Assembly (NCBI RefSeq): GCF_947331445.1
Contig: NZ_CAMZOG010000020.1
Location: forward strand, 1 to 59,059
Direction of reading: 5' to 3'
DNA length: 59,059 bases
Source of the DNA: Parendozoicomonas sp. Alg238-R29
GTDB lineage: Bacteria > Pseudomonadota > Gammaproteobacteria > Pseudomonadales > Endozoicomonadaceae
The position numbers were made by a program, and so were the translations under genes. Shown in pieces: positions 49,529 through 58,151 of this stretch. Every line of letters begins with the position of its first letter. Within the stretch, counting starts at the first letter, position 1. A model generated the notes under the pieces. That model made no database searches and was not told the origin of the DNA. It worked only from the letters and a program-made list of their open reading frames with translations.

Positions 49529-51625
49529 TCAGGCGTCAGCGAAGCAGTCACCCATGGGTAACCAGCGGTCAATTAAAGGTTGTGCGTGGGTAGGCGCCTC
49601 CTGCAGTAGTTGTTCTGCGGAGCTCTTAATACTTTCAAGCAGTATCTTGTCTCGTTCAAGGTCGGCAACCCGGAACTGCACCAGGCCTGTCTGACGAGTG
49701 CCTAGAACTTCTCCCGGGCCACGAAGATCCAGATCTTTTTCTGCAATGACAAATCCATCACTGGAATCGCGCATGACCTGCAAACGTTCTTTGCTTTGTT
49801 GAGACAGTGGAGGGTGATACATCAGCACACAATGGCTGGCAATACTGCCCCGGCCAACACGACCGCGGAGCTGATGAAGCTGGGCAAGACCGAGCCGTTC
49901 AGGGTTTTCAATGATCATCAGACTGGAATTGGGAACATCAACACCAACTTCTATCACCGTTGTCGCAACCAGAAGATGCAAATGGCCTTCCTTAAATGCG
50001 GCCATCACTTCAGCTTTCTCAGCCGGTTTCATACGGCCATGTATTAAACCGATAGAAAGTTCAGGCAGTGTTTTCTGAAGCTCTTCAGCCGTTACCTCTG
50101 CAGCCTGGCACTGCAGCGCTTCGGACTCTTCAATAAGCGTACAAACCCAATAGGCTTGTCGACCTTCAAGGCAGGCGGCTCGAACTCGTTCAATAACCTG
50201 TGGGCGACGGTCGTCGCCCATAACAATTGTGTTAACAGGAGTTCGGCCGGGGGGCAGTTCATCAATCACTGATAAGTCCAGGTCAGCATAGGCACTCATC
50301 GCCAGCGTTCTTGGAATGGGGGTTGCCGTCATAATCAGCTGATGGGGCATGGCTCCGATATTTCGGCCTTTTTCACGTAATGCCAGTCGTTGATGCACAC
50401 CAAACCGATGTTGTTCGTCAATAATTGCCAAGGCTAAATGGCGAAATTCCACGTCACTCTGAAACAGGGCGTGGGTACCAACAACAACTTCGGCTTCACC
50501 AGAGCGAATCAGCTCCATCTGCTGTTCACGTTTTTTGCCTTTGGTTTTGCCCGTAAGCCACGCAACGGTAATGCCTAAAGGCTTCAGCCAGTTGTGGAAG
50601 TTGTTGTAGTGCTGTTCGGCCAGAATCTCGGTAGGAGCCATTAACGCAGCCTGGGATTTGCTCTCCACAGCCTGCAATGCTGCGAGTGCAGCGACAACAG
50701 TTTTACCTGAACCAACATCCCCCTGAACAAGGCGCAACATGGGTGATTCGGAAGACAGGTCTTTCCGTATTTCTTGGGCAACCCTTTGCTGCGCACCTGT
50801 GGGTGTGAACGGCAAATTGTTGAGGAATTTGTCCACAAGCTCGCTGGTGCCATGAAGTGCCAGACCTTGTTGTCTGCGAACACGCTGGCGAATCTGTTGC
50901 AAGCTCAGGTGATGAGCTAGTAATTCTTCAAAGGCAAGGCGCTTCTGAGCCGGGTGTTGCCCTTCCATAATCTGGAAAACATCCGCATCGGGCGGTGGGT
51001 GATGCAGAAAACGCACAGCATCTGTTAATTGCCAGAGGTTGTAAGGGCGGCGAACTGGTTCGGGCAGCCACTCCTGTAACGCTTCCGGATGTTGTAAAAA
51101 TTGCAGAGCCTGTTGGCATAATCCGCGAATGCGTAACTGAGTGAGCCCTTCGGTGGCGGGATAAACTGGAGTCAGGGTTTCCTCAACAGCATCGGGGTTA
51201 TCGTCATTAAGAACCCGGTATTCTGGATGGTAAAGTTCCAGTCCATGCGCCCCGCGGCGAGGCTCGCCAAAACAGCGAACGGTTGAGCCTCTTTTCAAAC
51301 TGTTCTTTTGTGCGGCACTGAAATGAAAAAAACGTAAAGTTATGATGCCAGTGCCGTCTTTGACTTTGCAGACCAGGCTGCGCCTGCGCCCCATGGCAAT
51401 ATCAACACCGGCAATCTGACCTTCAACAACAGCATCAAGGCCAAACTGCAGTGATCCGATAGGCGTGATGCGGGTTCTGTCCTGATAACGAAGAGGCAGG
51501 TGGAACAGCAAATCCTGAAGGGTTTTGATGCCAATCTTTGCCAGTTTTTCAGCCAGCGCTGCCCCCACACCTTTCAGTGTCGTGACAGGAACTTCGTGCA
51601 AAGCTTTGGCTGCTGACTGAACCAC
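49529..51625 (-). CDS. recG: ATP-dependent DNA helicase RecG
   Basis: RecG reverses stalled replication forks and processes branched DNA. The 698 residues hold the N-terminal wedge (OB-fold) domain, Walker A GDVGSGKT at 302-309, DEQH at 403-406, the TATPIPRTLAMS motif III region and the C-terminal motifs ATTVIEVGVDVP and HQLRGRVGRG, ending with the RecG-type tail. The start is a GTG with AAGGAG at the proper distance. It follows oxyR by 12 bases on the same strand, a pairing also found in Pseudomonas. Confidence 0.96.
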   Translation of the reverse strand: MVQSAAKALHEVPVTTLKGVGAALAEKLAKIGIKTLQDLLFHLPLRYQDRTRITPIGSLQFGLDAVVEGQIAGVDIAMGRRRSLVCKVKDGTGIITLRFFHFSAAQKNSLKRGSTVRCFGEPRRGAHGLELYHPEYRVLNDDNPDAVEETLTPVYPATEGLTQLRIRGLCQQALQFLQHPEALQEWLPEPVRRPYNLWQLTDAVRFLHHPPPDADVFQIMEGQHPAQKRLAFEELLAHHLSLQQIRQRVRRQQGLALHGTSELVDKFLNNLPFTPTGAQQRVAQEIRKDLSSESPMLRLVQGDVGSGKTVVAALAALQAVESKSQAALMAPTEILAEQHYNNFHNWLKPLGITVAWLTGKTKGKKREQQMELIRSGEAEVVVGTHALFQSDVEFRHLALAIIDEQHRFGVHQRLALREKGRNIGAMPHQLIMTATPIPRTLAMSAYADLDLSVIDELPPGRTPVNTIVMGDDRRPQVIERVRAACLEGRQAYWVCTLIEESEALQCQAAEVTAEELQKTLPELSIGLIHGRMKPAEKAEVMAAFKEGHLHLLVATTVIEVGVDVPNSSLMIIENPERLGLAQLHQLRGRVGRGSIASHCVLMYHPPLSQQSKERLQVMRDSSDGFVIAEKDLDLRGPGEVLGTRQTGLVQFRVADLERDKILLESIKSSAEQLLQEAPTHAQPLIDRWLPMGDCFADA

Positions 51626-51637
51626 CCGATCTCCTTA

Positions 51638-52552
51638 TCAGCCTTTAATTACTGGACACTGTCGTACGGCTTTTTCCAGTGCATCTATTGCTTTCAGGCG
51701 TGGAAAGCTTGCCCGCCAGGCAAGAGCTACTGTTCTGCCTGGAGCCGGATCGCTAAAGGGGCGAGTAGTGAGCATATTTTCTGCGTAATGGTTGCTGCTG
51801 CCCATGGCGGATTGTGGCAGAACAGTGACACCCATTCCGGAAGCAACCATATGGCGCATGGTTTCCAGCGAGGTGGCCTCGATGGTTGTTTTCTTGTGAC
51901 TGTTGTCGTCTTTATTGGTGAGAGCCGGGCAGGCTTCGAGAATTTGATCTCTGAAACAGTGCCCCTGACCCAGCAGAAGAAGATCAGTTTCCGCCAGATC
52001 ATTAACCGGTATTTCATCCCGGTTGGACCATGGATGGTTTCCGGGCATCAGAACAGAAAAGGATTCATCGTACAAAGCTTTAGTGACAACATCGGCCTCA
52101 GTAAATGGCAGGGCAATGATGATGGCGTCCAGTTCACCGAGGCGCAGGCGGTGGCGCAGCACATGGGTGAAGTTTTCTTCAACGTACAGCGGCATATCTG
52201 GAGCTATGCGACGAAGTTGCGGCACCATATGTGGCAGAAGGTAAGGGCCAATGGTGAAAATGGTGCCAATCCGCAGAGGGCTGGAAAGCTGATCTTTACC
52301 TTCGTTGGCAATGGACTTGATGGCTGATGACTCTTCCAGAACTTTCTGAGCCTGTTCAACAACTTTGCTGCCGAGGGGCGTAACCCTGACAGCGGATTTG
52401 CTCCGCTCAAAAATGGCGACGCCAAGTTCATCTTCCAGTTTCTTTACACCCACGCTCAAAGTGGGTTGACTGACAAAGCAGCGTTCTGCGGCTTTGCCAA
52501 AATGGCACTCTTGGGCGAGTGCAACGATGTATTTGAGTTCGGTCAGAGTCAT
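51638..52552 (-). CDS. oxyR: Hydrogen peroxide-responsive LysR regulator OxyR
   Basis: OxyR senses peroxide through a disulfide and activates catalase and other defence genes. The 304 residues have the LysR helix-turn-helix (LKYIVALAQECHFGKAAERC, then VSQPTLSVGVKKLEDELG). The redox pair is Cys199 and Cys208 in GHCFRDQILEAC, at exactly the E. coli numbers. DNA binding and dimerisation wording (LLPHMVPQLRRIAP) is also typical. It is co-directional with recG and separated by 12 bases. Confidence 0.95.
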   Translation of the reverse strand: MTLTELKYIVALAQECHFGKAAERCFVSQPTLSVGVKKLEDELGVAIFERSKSAVRVTPLGSKVVEQAQKVLEESSAIKSIANEGKDQLSSPLRIGTIFTIGPYLLPHMVPQLRRIAPDMPLYVEENFTHVLRHRLRLGELDAIIIALPFTEADVVTKALYDESFSVLMPGNHPWSNRDEIPVNDLAETDLLLLGQGHCFRDQILEACPALTNKDDNSHKKTTIEATSLETMRHMVASGMGVTVLPQSAMGSSNHYAENMLTTRPFSDPAPGRTVALAWRASFPRLKAIDALEKAVRQCPVIKG

Positions 52553-52778
52553 TGGCTAATAATACTGTAAATTTAAACAGTTGGAACAGCCGAATACTGC
52601 TATCAACCAGCTGTGGTACTGGTTATAAACTACGAGCGCAGAGATAAAACCTTCAGCTTGCTCTATTGTTGATACCTTGCCGTCAATTAATTTTTTCTAT
52701 TAACTGGCGTGAGAATAATAAACCAAATCCGGCATAAAGCTGAGTCTGATTACTTTTGAAATGTTTGTGAGGGCAAAT

Positions 52779-53633
52779 ATGGCTTTCTCTAAAGAAACTC
52801 CGGTAACCCTGATAGTTGGCTGTGGAGATGTGGGGAGCCGTTTAGCGATAGAGCTTTTGAGTCTGGGGCATAAAGTTTATGGCTTACGCCGGGATGTTTC
52901 CCGATTACCAGAAGGCGTTAACCCTGTTGCCGCAGATTTGGCTGCCGGAGAACTGGGGGAGTGGCCAGATCATATAGACTTTGTCGTGTATTGTGCAGCG
53001 GCAGGCCGGCAGGGAGAAGAGGGGTATCGCAAGATTTACTTTGAAGGCCTTGGGCGTGTTGTCAACAAACTGAAAAACAATAAGAATCAGCTGAAACGTC
53101 TTTTTTTCACTTCAAGTACGGCTGTTTATCATCAGGTTACTGGAGAGTGGGTTGATGAAGTTTCACCAACACACCCTGAGCGATTTAACGGCAAGGTTAT
53201 GCTGGAGTCTGAAAAGCTGGTTCTGGATTCTGATTTACCTGCGACTGTTGTTCGTTTCGGCGGCATTTATGGGCCGGGGCGCAATTACATGTTGAAGAAG
53301 GTGCAGGGTGGTGAAGTATACAGCAATGACCCGGTGATCTTTGGTAATCGCATTCATGCTGACGACTGTGCAGGAATGCTGGCTCACCTGATCGAGCTGG
53401 AAAAGCATGGCAAGTGTGTGCACCCCCTTTATCTTGGAGTAGATTCTGACCCAGCCCCATTATCAGAGGTGACTTTGTGGCTGGCTCAACAGATGGGGGT
53501 GACGCCAACCTGTGAGATACATGGTGGCGGGCGAGGAGGAAGTAAGCGATGCCGCAATCAGAGGATTCTGGATGCGGGTTATAAATTTCATTTCTCGAGT
53601 TACAGAGATGGATATCTATCTCTTATGAGTTAG
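52779..53633 (+). CDS. NAD(P)-dependent epimerase/dehydratase-like protein (YeeZ type)
   Basis: 284 residues of the extended SDR fold. The N-terminal nucleotide motif is VTLIVGCGDVGSRLA, close to the GCGDVG of YeeZ-like proteins, and FFTSSTAVYHQVTGEWVDE follows. The usual YxxxK is altered: the region reads FNGKVMLESEKLVLDS, so the canonical Tyr is missing, as in many atypical SDR proteins. RFGGIYGPGRN and the C-terminal RILDAGYKFHFSSYRDGY are family-like. Substrate unknown. Start at the ATG 52779, with GAGGG upstream; 52761 is an alternative. Confidence 0.85.
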   Translation: MAFSKETPVTLIVGCGDVGSRLAIELLSLGHKVYGLRRDVSRLPEGVNPVAADLAAGELGEWPDHIDFVVYCAAAGRQGEEGYRKIYFEGLGRVVNKLKNNKNQLKRLFFTSSTAVYHQVTGEWVDEVSPTHPERFNGKVMLESEKLVLDSDLPATVVRFGGIYGPGRNYMLKKVQGGEVYSNDPVIFGNRIHADDCAGMLAHLIELEKHGKCVHPLYLGVDSDPAPLSEVTLWLAQQMGVTPTCEIHGGGRGGSKRCRNQRILDAGYKFHFSSYRDGYLSLMS

Positions 53634-53692
53634 TTCACCGGGTCATTAGTGAGGTCTTCAAGGCTTATATAGTTAGTGCGGCCTCGGCCCCT

Positions 53693-54025
53693 TCATTGAC
53701 CTGGGTTTGAGAGCAGGATTTCTGGCTCAATCAGTTGATTCTGAACTGCTGCCGGAAAGTGATCAGTGAAAATAATACTACCAATGGATAAAACGCTTTC
53801 ATAACGCCCCCTCATATCCGGATCCCCTGAGTAGACAAAATATGACTTAACCAGATAGTCAGGTTTGCTTAGCGGATATGTGCTCAAAAGTGGTGGGATT
53901 GGCTCTAAAACGGGTTTTTTTCTGGAAGCCAATGCGTTGACAGGGTAAGTTATGGCGTCAGAACAGATAACAAAAATATTATTTGAATAAAGACCGGGGG
54001 TCAGATGTACCAGGCACCTGTCGCA
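53693..54025 (-). pseudogene. Open stretch without a proper start, possible gene remnant
   Basis: On the minus strand 110 codons are open from an in-frame stop at 54028-54026 down to a stop at 53693. No ATG with a ribosome site begins it; the first plausible start is a TTG at 53932, leaving 79 residues. The reading [20 protein letters not shown], then KPVLEPIPPLLSTYP and SIGSIIFTDHFPAAVQ, looks protein-like but I know no family for it. It reaches into the ABC transporter gene on the other strand. It may be the end of a lost gene or chance. Nothing else is visible between 53634 and 54004. Confidence 0.3.
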
Positions 54026-54778
54026 CTAGAGCTGACAGATATTCACAAACGTTTTGGGGATCTTGAAGTCCTTAAAGGCGTGTCTTTAACAGCCCATGAT
54101 GGTGATGTGGTCTCCATTCTAGGCTCCAGTGGCTCCGGAAAAAGTACTCTCCTTCGCTGCATTAACCTTCTTGAAAATCCCTGTCAGGGGCAGATTGCTG
54201 TCAATGGTGAAGAACTCCGCCTGCAGACTCGATCTGACGGCTCTATGGAAGCTGCAGATGAAAAACAGTTAGCAGCTATCCGCTCCCGGTTAGGTTTTGT
54301 ATTCCAGAACTTCAACCTCTGGCCACACATGACCATTCTTGAAAATGTCATGGAAGCTCCGATTCATGTTTTGAACCGTTCCAAAGCCCAGGTAAAGGAA
54401 TTTTCGGAATCATTGCTTGAGAAGGTTGGGTTGGCGGATCGTGCTCATTACTACCCTGCACAGTTGTCTGGAGGGCAGCAGCAACGGGTAGCCATTGCCA
54501 GAGCATTGGCTATGGAGCCTCAGGTAATGCTATTTGATGAACCTACTTCTGCACTTGACCCAGAGCTGGTGGGTGAAGTGCTTGGTGTGATGCGCAGCCT
54601 CGCAGATGAAGGCCGCACCATGCTGATTGTGACCCATGAGATGAAGTTTGCCCGGGAAGTTTCTGACCGGATTGTTTTTCTTCATCAGGGGCGCGTGGAA
54701 GAAGAGGGCACACCGGATGAAGTATTCGGTTCAGCCCAGTCTGCCCGTTGCCGGGAATTCCTGGCAACAGCCGTATAA
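54005..54778 (+). CDS. Basic amino acid ABC transporter ATP-binding protein (ArtP/HisP/AotP type)
   Basis: Powers uptake of arginine, ornithine or histidine. The 257 residues show Walker [10 protein letters not shown] at 40-48, the extended insert [17 protein letters not shown] typical of HisP/AotP, the Q-loop [16 protein letters not shown], the signature [15 protein letters not shown] and Walker [15 protein letters not shown]. It leads a four-gene operon with the binding protein and two permeases. In Pseudomonas the same set (aotJQMP) takes up arginine and ornithine; the exact ligand here is not decided. Confidence 0.92.
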   Translation: MYQAPVALELTDIHKRFGDLEVLKGVSLTAHDGDVVSILGSSGSGKSTLLRCINLLENPCQGQIAVNGEELRLQTRSDGSMEAADEKQLAAIRSRLGFVFQNFNLWPHMTILENVMEAPIHVLNRSKAQVKEFSESLLEKVGLADRAHYYPAQLSGGQQQRVAIARALAMEPQVMLFDEPTSALDPELVGEVLGVMRSLADEGRTMLIVTHEMKFAREVSDRIVFLHQGRVEEEGTPDEVFGSAQSARCREFLATAV

Positions 54779-54855
54779 GGCAGCAGACAGGTTGTTTATA
54801 AAAAATAGAAGTTTCACAAGAACATAAACACAACTAGAAAACAGCGGAGCAGAAA

Positions 54856-55605
54856 ATGAACAAGTGGATGAAGGCCGGTGCGCTGGCAGCGGGTGTTTTA
54901 GCAAGTTCGATGGCAATGGCTGGAGACAAAATCCGTATTGCCACAGAAGGTGCCTGGGCTCCTTTTAACTTTGTTAATGAACAAGGGCAGCTGGCTGGCT
55001 TCGATGTAGATATCGCCAATGCTCTGTGTGCAAAGATGAAAGCTGACTGTGAAGTCGTTGCTCAGGATTGGGATGGCATGATCCCAGCACTGAAGGTCCG
55101 CAAGTTCGACGCTATAGTAGCCAGTATGTCTATCACTGAAGAGCGCCTGAAACAGGTTGATTTCACGAATCATTATTACTCTGGTGGTCTGCGTTTTCTG
55201 GGTGCGAAAGATAAAACTTTGGATATCACCAAAGCTGGTTTGAAAGGCAAGGTCATCGGTGCCCAGCGTTCTACTGTTGGTGGCCAGTACCTGGAAGACA
55301 ACCTGGCTGATGTTGTAACAGTTAAGCTCTACGATAATCAGGAAGCTGTTTATCTGGATCTCATCGCAGGCCGTCTGGATGGTGCTATCTCTGATGAACT
55401 GCCAACTTATGACTGGCTGAAAAGTGAAGCAGGCCAGAACTTTGAGTACAAAGGCGAAGCTTTCGCCAAGAATGACAAGATTGGTATTGCTATCCGCAAG
55501 AACGACGAGCTGAAGCAGAAACTGAATAATGCTCTGCAAGCCATTCGTGAAGATGGTACTTACGAACAGATCAACGCCAAGTACTTCCCTTTCTCCATTT
55601 ATTAA
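54856..55605 (+). CDS. Periplasmic basic amino acid-binding protein
   Basis: 249 residues, secreted through an N-terminal signal peptide cleaved after MAMA near residue 22. The mature start GDKIRIATEGAWAPFNFVNE and the following GFDVDIANALCAKM are family hallmarks of ArtJ/HisJ/AotJ. Two Cys residues in CAKMKADC probably form the conserved disulfide. IVASMSITEERLKQVDF and the C-terminal NALQAIREDGTYEQINAKYF fit. It has GGAG upstream, a 77-base gap after the ATPase and 82 bases before the first permease. Confidence 0.92.
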   Translation: MNKWMKAGALAAGVLASSMAMAGDKIRIATEGAWAPFNFVNEQGQLAGFDVDIANALCAKMKADCEVVAQDWDGMIPALKVRKFDAIVASMSITEERLKQVDFTNHYYSGGLRFLGAKDKTLDITKAGLKGKVIGAQRSTVGGQYLEDNLADVVTVKLYDNQEAVYLDLIAGRLDGAISDELPTYDWLKSEAGQNFEYKGEAFAKNDKIGIAIRKNDELKQKLNNALQAIREDGTYEQINAKYFPFSIY

Positions 55606-55687
55606 TGGTGCTGCCACAGCCTGACATTCAGGTTGTGGCTATAACAATAAAGACGATTGCAGTACTTCGTTTAAAGGATGACCTGTT

Positions 55688-56416
55688 TTGTTATTTGATG
55701 GTCTATTTGATGGTTTTACCGCACAGCTTTTAGCGGGCATGGTGATGACCGTGAAAATCACCCTGGCAGCAACCGTGGTAGGCATTTGTCTTGGTTTGCT
55801 GGGGGCGTCTGCCAGAATGTCGAAGACGCGCCCCATACGCTGGCTTGGGGATGGGTACGTTGGCATTATCCGGGGAATCCCCGAGCTTCTTATTGTTTTT
55901 CTGATTTATTTTGGTTCTACACGGCTGTTAATGTTCATCGCTTCGCAGTTTGGTTACAACGAATATATAGAATTAAGCCCATTTATTGCTGGTGTTATTG
56001 CTCTTGGCTTAACGTTTGGCGGCTATGCGACAGAAGTCTTTCGTGGCGCTTTTTTGGCGATACATCCCGGGCAGAAAGAAGCAGCTGAAGCTTTGGGTAT
56101 GAGCAAAAGGCGAATTTTCTTTCGCATACAGCTGCCACAGGTTTGGCGCGTGGCGTTACCTGGCCTTGGTAACCTGATTCTGGTGTTAATGAAAGACACT
56201 GCGTTGATCTCTGTCATTGGCCTTGAAGAGCTTACTCGTAAGACATCGATGGCGGTAACGGCGACACGAGAACCTTTCACCTGGTATTTAACCGCGGCCC
56301 TTATGTATCTGGCTCTTACGGTTATTGCGACACTGCTTCTGAATTATTTTGAAAAGCGCTCACGCCGGCATGAAATGCCTGTACAGAGAACTGCTGTAAA
56401 GCTGGCGGAGGGTTAA
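55688..56416 (+). CDS. Basic amino acid ABC transporter permease (ArtQ/HisQ type)
   Basis: An inner-membrane permease of 242 residues with about five spans and the EAA loop AIHPGQKEAAEALGMSKRRI. GIPELLIVFLIYFGS is the HisMQ signature. The start is a TTG at 55688 (LLFDGLFDGF), with AAAGGATG upstream. The next in-frame Met is inside the first membrane segment, so the TTG is needed. The stop is 3 bases before the partner permease. Confidence 0.9.
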   Translation: MLFDGLFDGFTAQLLAGMVMTVKITLAATVVGICLGLLGASARMSKTRPIRWLGDGYVGIIRGIPELLIVFLIYFGSTRLLMFIASQFGYNEYIELSPFIAGVIALGLTFGGYATEVFRGAFLAIHPGQKEAAEALGMSKRRIFFRIQLPQVWRVALPGLGNLILVLMKDTALISVIGLEELTRKTSMAVTATREPFTWYLTAALMYLALTVIATLLLNYFEKRSRRHEMPVQRTAVKLAEG

Positions 56417-56419
56417 AGG

Positions 56420-57103
56420 ATGGATTGGTCTGTTATCGCTGAATACTATCCACGCTTGCTGGAAGGCGCCTGGGTTACTCTACAGCTGGTTGTGTTATCA
56501 GGCGTGATTGGTGTTGTTCTGGCTGTGCCGATGGCTTTGGCTCGGATTTCTGAAAAGAAGAGATTCAACCTGATCCCACAGGCTTATATTTTCTTCTTTC
56601 GTGGCACGCCCCTTTTGATTCAGATATTTTTGATTTACTACGGGCTGTCTCAGTTTGAAATTGTCAGGGAAAGCTTCCTGTGGCAATTCCTCAAAGAGCC
56701 ATACTGGTGCGCCATCATTACTCTGGGCTTGCATACAACGGCCTATATTGCGGAAATTCTGCGTGGTGCCATACAGGCAATTCCTAAGGGTGAAGTGGAA
56801 GCCTGTCGTGTAATGGGAATGAGCAAGTTCACCATGTATCGCAGAATCCTCCTGCCCAGAGCTTTTGGCATTATGCTGCCAGCATACGGTAATGAAGTGA
56901 TTTTGATGCTTAAAGGCAGTGCGCTGGCGAGTACAATCACGTTGCTTGACCTCACCGGTATGGCGCGAACGATTATTGCCCGTACCTATACGCCGGAAGA
57001 GATTTATATTGCTGCCGGTGTGATGTATCTGCTGATCAGCTGGTTGTTTATGCTGTTTTTCAAAGTGCTGGATAATCTGTTTAACAAGCATCGTCTGGTT
57101 TGA
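56420..57103 (+). CDS. Basic amino acid ABC transporter permease (ArtM/HisM type)
   Basis: A 227-residue partner permease with about five membrane spans. FFFRGTPLLIQIFLIYYG and the EAA loop IPKGEVEACRVMGMSKFTMY identify the HisMQ family. KGSALASTITLLDLTGMART near the end is typical of HisM/ArtM. It has AAAGG immediately before the ATG and only 3 bases separate it from the first permease. Its last 23 bases overlap the 3' end of the convergent minus-strand gene. Confidence 0.92.
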   Translation: MDWSVIAEYYPRLLEGAWVTLQLVVLSGVIGVVLAVPMALARISEKKRFNLIPQAYIFFFRGTPLLIQIFLIYYGLSQFEIVRESFLWQFLKEPYWCAIITLGLHTTAYIAEILRGAIQAIPKGEVEACRVMGMSKFTMYRRILLPRAFGIMLPAYGNEVILMLKGSALASTITLLDLTGMARTIIARTYTPEEIYIAAGVMYLLISWLFMLFFKVLDNLFNKHRLV

Positions 57104-58151
57104 TCACATCTTTCCGGTCTTCCCTGGAAGGCCGGATGATGTATCCGGTTGTTGCTTCTTCGCAGACTTTTTCCCCGCTGCCATTCTTGCAGTGTCGTTC
57201 ACCTTTGTCTTTTGCTGCCGCTGTCAGGGGAACAATAAAGTCTCCACAAGATAATGTTGGTAGCGAGAAAATATCTTCTGCACAAGTCGGATGCTTTGGT
57301 TTGTTGGTGAGTCTCCAGCGCCCTTGGCAGTCCCCATAGGTTACCATTTCATCGACGGTTACTCGCCGGACATAGCGATCCATCCCTTTGAAAAAACTAT
57401 CCAGTAAATAAGTTTCAACACAATGCAGGTTAAACAAAATGCCTTCAAGTTGAGTAATACACTCTGCTAAAGGCATGTATTGAGTATTGGGAGTATGGAA
57501 GTACTCAGCCAGAGTTGCCCGCATCAATTCTTCATTCTGCTCTATCAAAATATTTCTGATTCCGCGGGAAAATAGACCGCAGATCAACTGGTGGTTTAAA
57601 GAGTTTGTTGCCGAGCCAGAAAGCGCATCATCAACCTCTGTGCATTTATCGTTTTTGAAGGTCACACGATCCAGCATATCTGCCCAGACGCCCGTATTCA
57701 CAACTTGTGGGTAATGTTGTCTTTTTAGCAATCCTTCTACGGCTCTTGAGCCTTGTTGTATTAAGTGGGTGTATTTGTTGTGAAGCGGAGAGCTGGTTAA
57801 ATAATCATCAGTAAAGCCATTTTCACTGGCGTAAAGGTTTGCGTATTTGCAGGGTACAAATCCAATAAAATTAACAGATCTCTTAAAACCCAAGTGCTCA
57901 GTGAGAATGTCGTCCAGAACGGTTCTTAATACACTGTGTTTGCTGCCTGAAAGAATTGGTCCTGGGTGAATACGATCAGGGAAATAAACCCGATGCCTTC
58001 TATGAAAAGAACCATACCCATGGGATGGACACAGGTTATTCATATGAACAGCAATTGTGCAGATGTCGTCGAATGCTTTCGCGGGAAATTTTTCTCCGGT
58101 GGTGCGCTGGTATTCGCTGTTAAGCCGAGCACCAAGAAAGTTAAGAAAAGG
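57081..58151 (-). pseudogene. Unknown protein truncated at its N-terminus by the insertion sequence
   Basis: The open frame from the ATG at 58043 (320 residues) has no ribosome site, and protein-like codons continue in frame for 36 more codons up to base 58151: FLNFLGARLNSEYQRTTGEK, then KAFDDICTIAVH. Base 58152 is the first of the insertion sequence, and a TGA appears 9 bases inside it. So the gene once extended further and was cut by the element. I do not recognise the family. The product has many conserved-looking Cys and His (CPSHGYGSFHRRHR, VPCKYANLY, HPTCAEDIF, ERHCKNGSGEKVC) and no signal or membrane span in the part left. Its 3' end overlaps the permease gene by 23 bases. Internal restart at 58043 could still give a shortened protein. 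Confidence 0.65.
57114..57135 (+). terminator. Hairpin after the amino acid transporter operon
   Basis: CCGGTCTTCC (57114-57123) pairs with GGAAGGCCGG (57126-57135), ten pairs with one T-G wobble and a 2-base apex. It is 11 bases after the permease stop. It lacks a T tract and falls inside the coding 3' end of the minus-strand gene, so its role is only likely. Confidence 0.45.
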
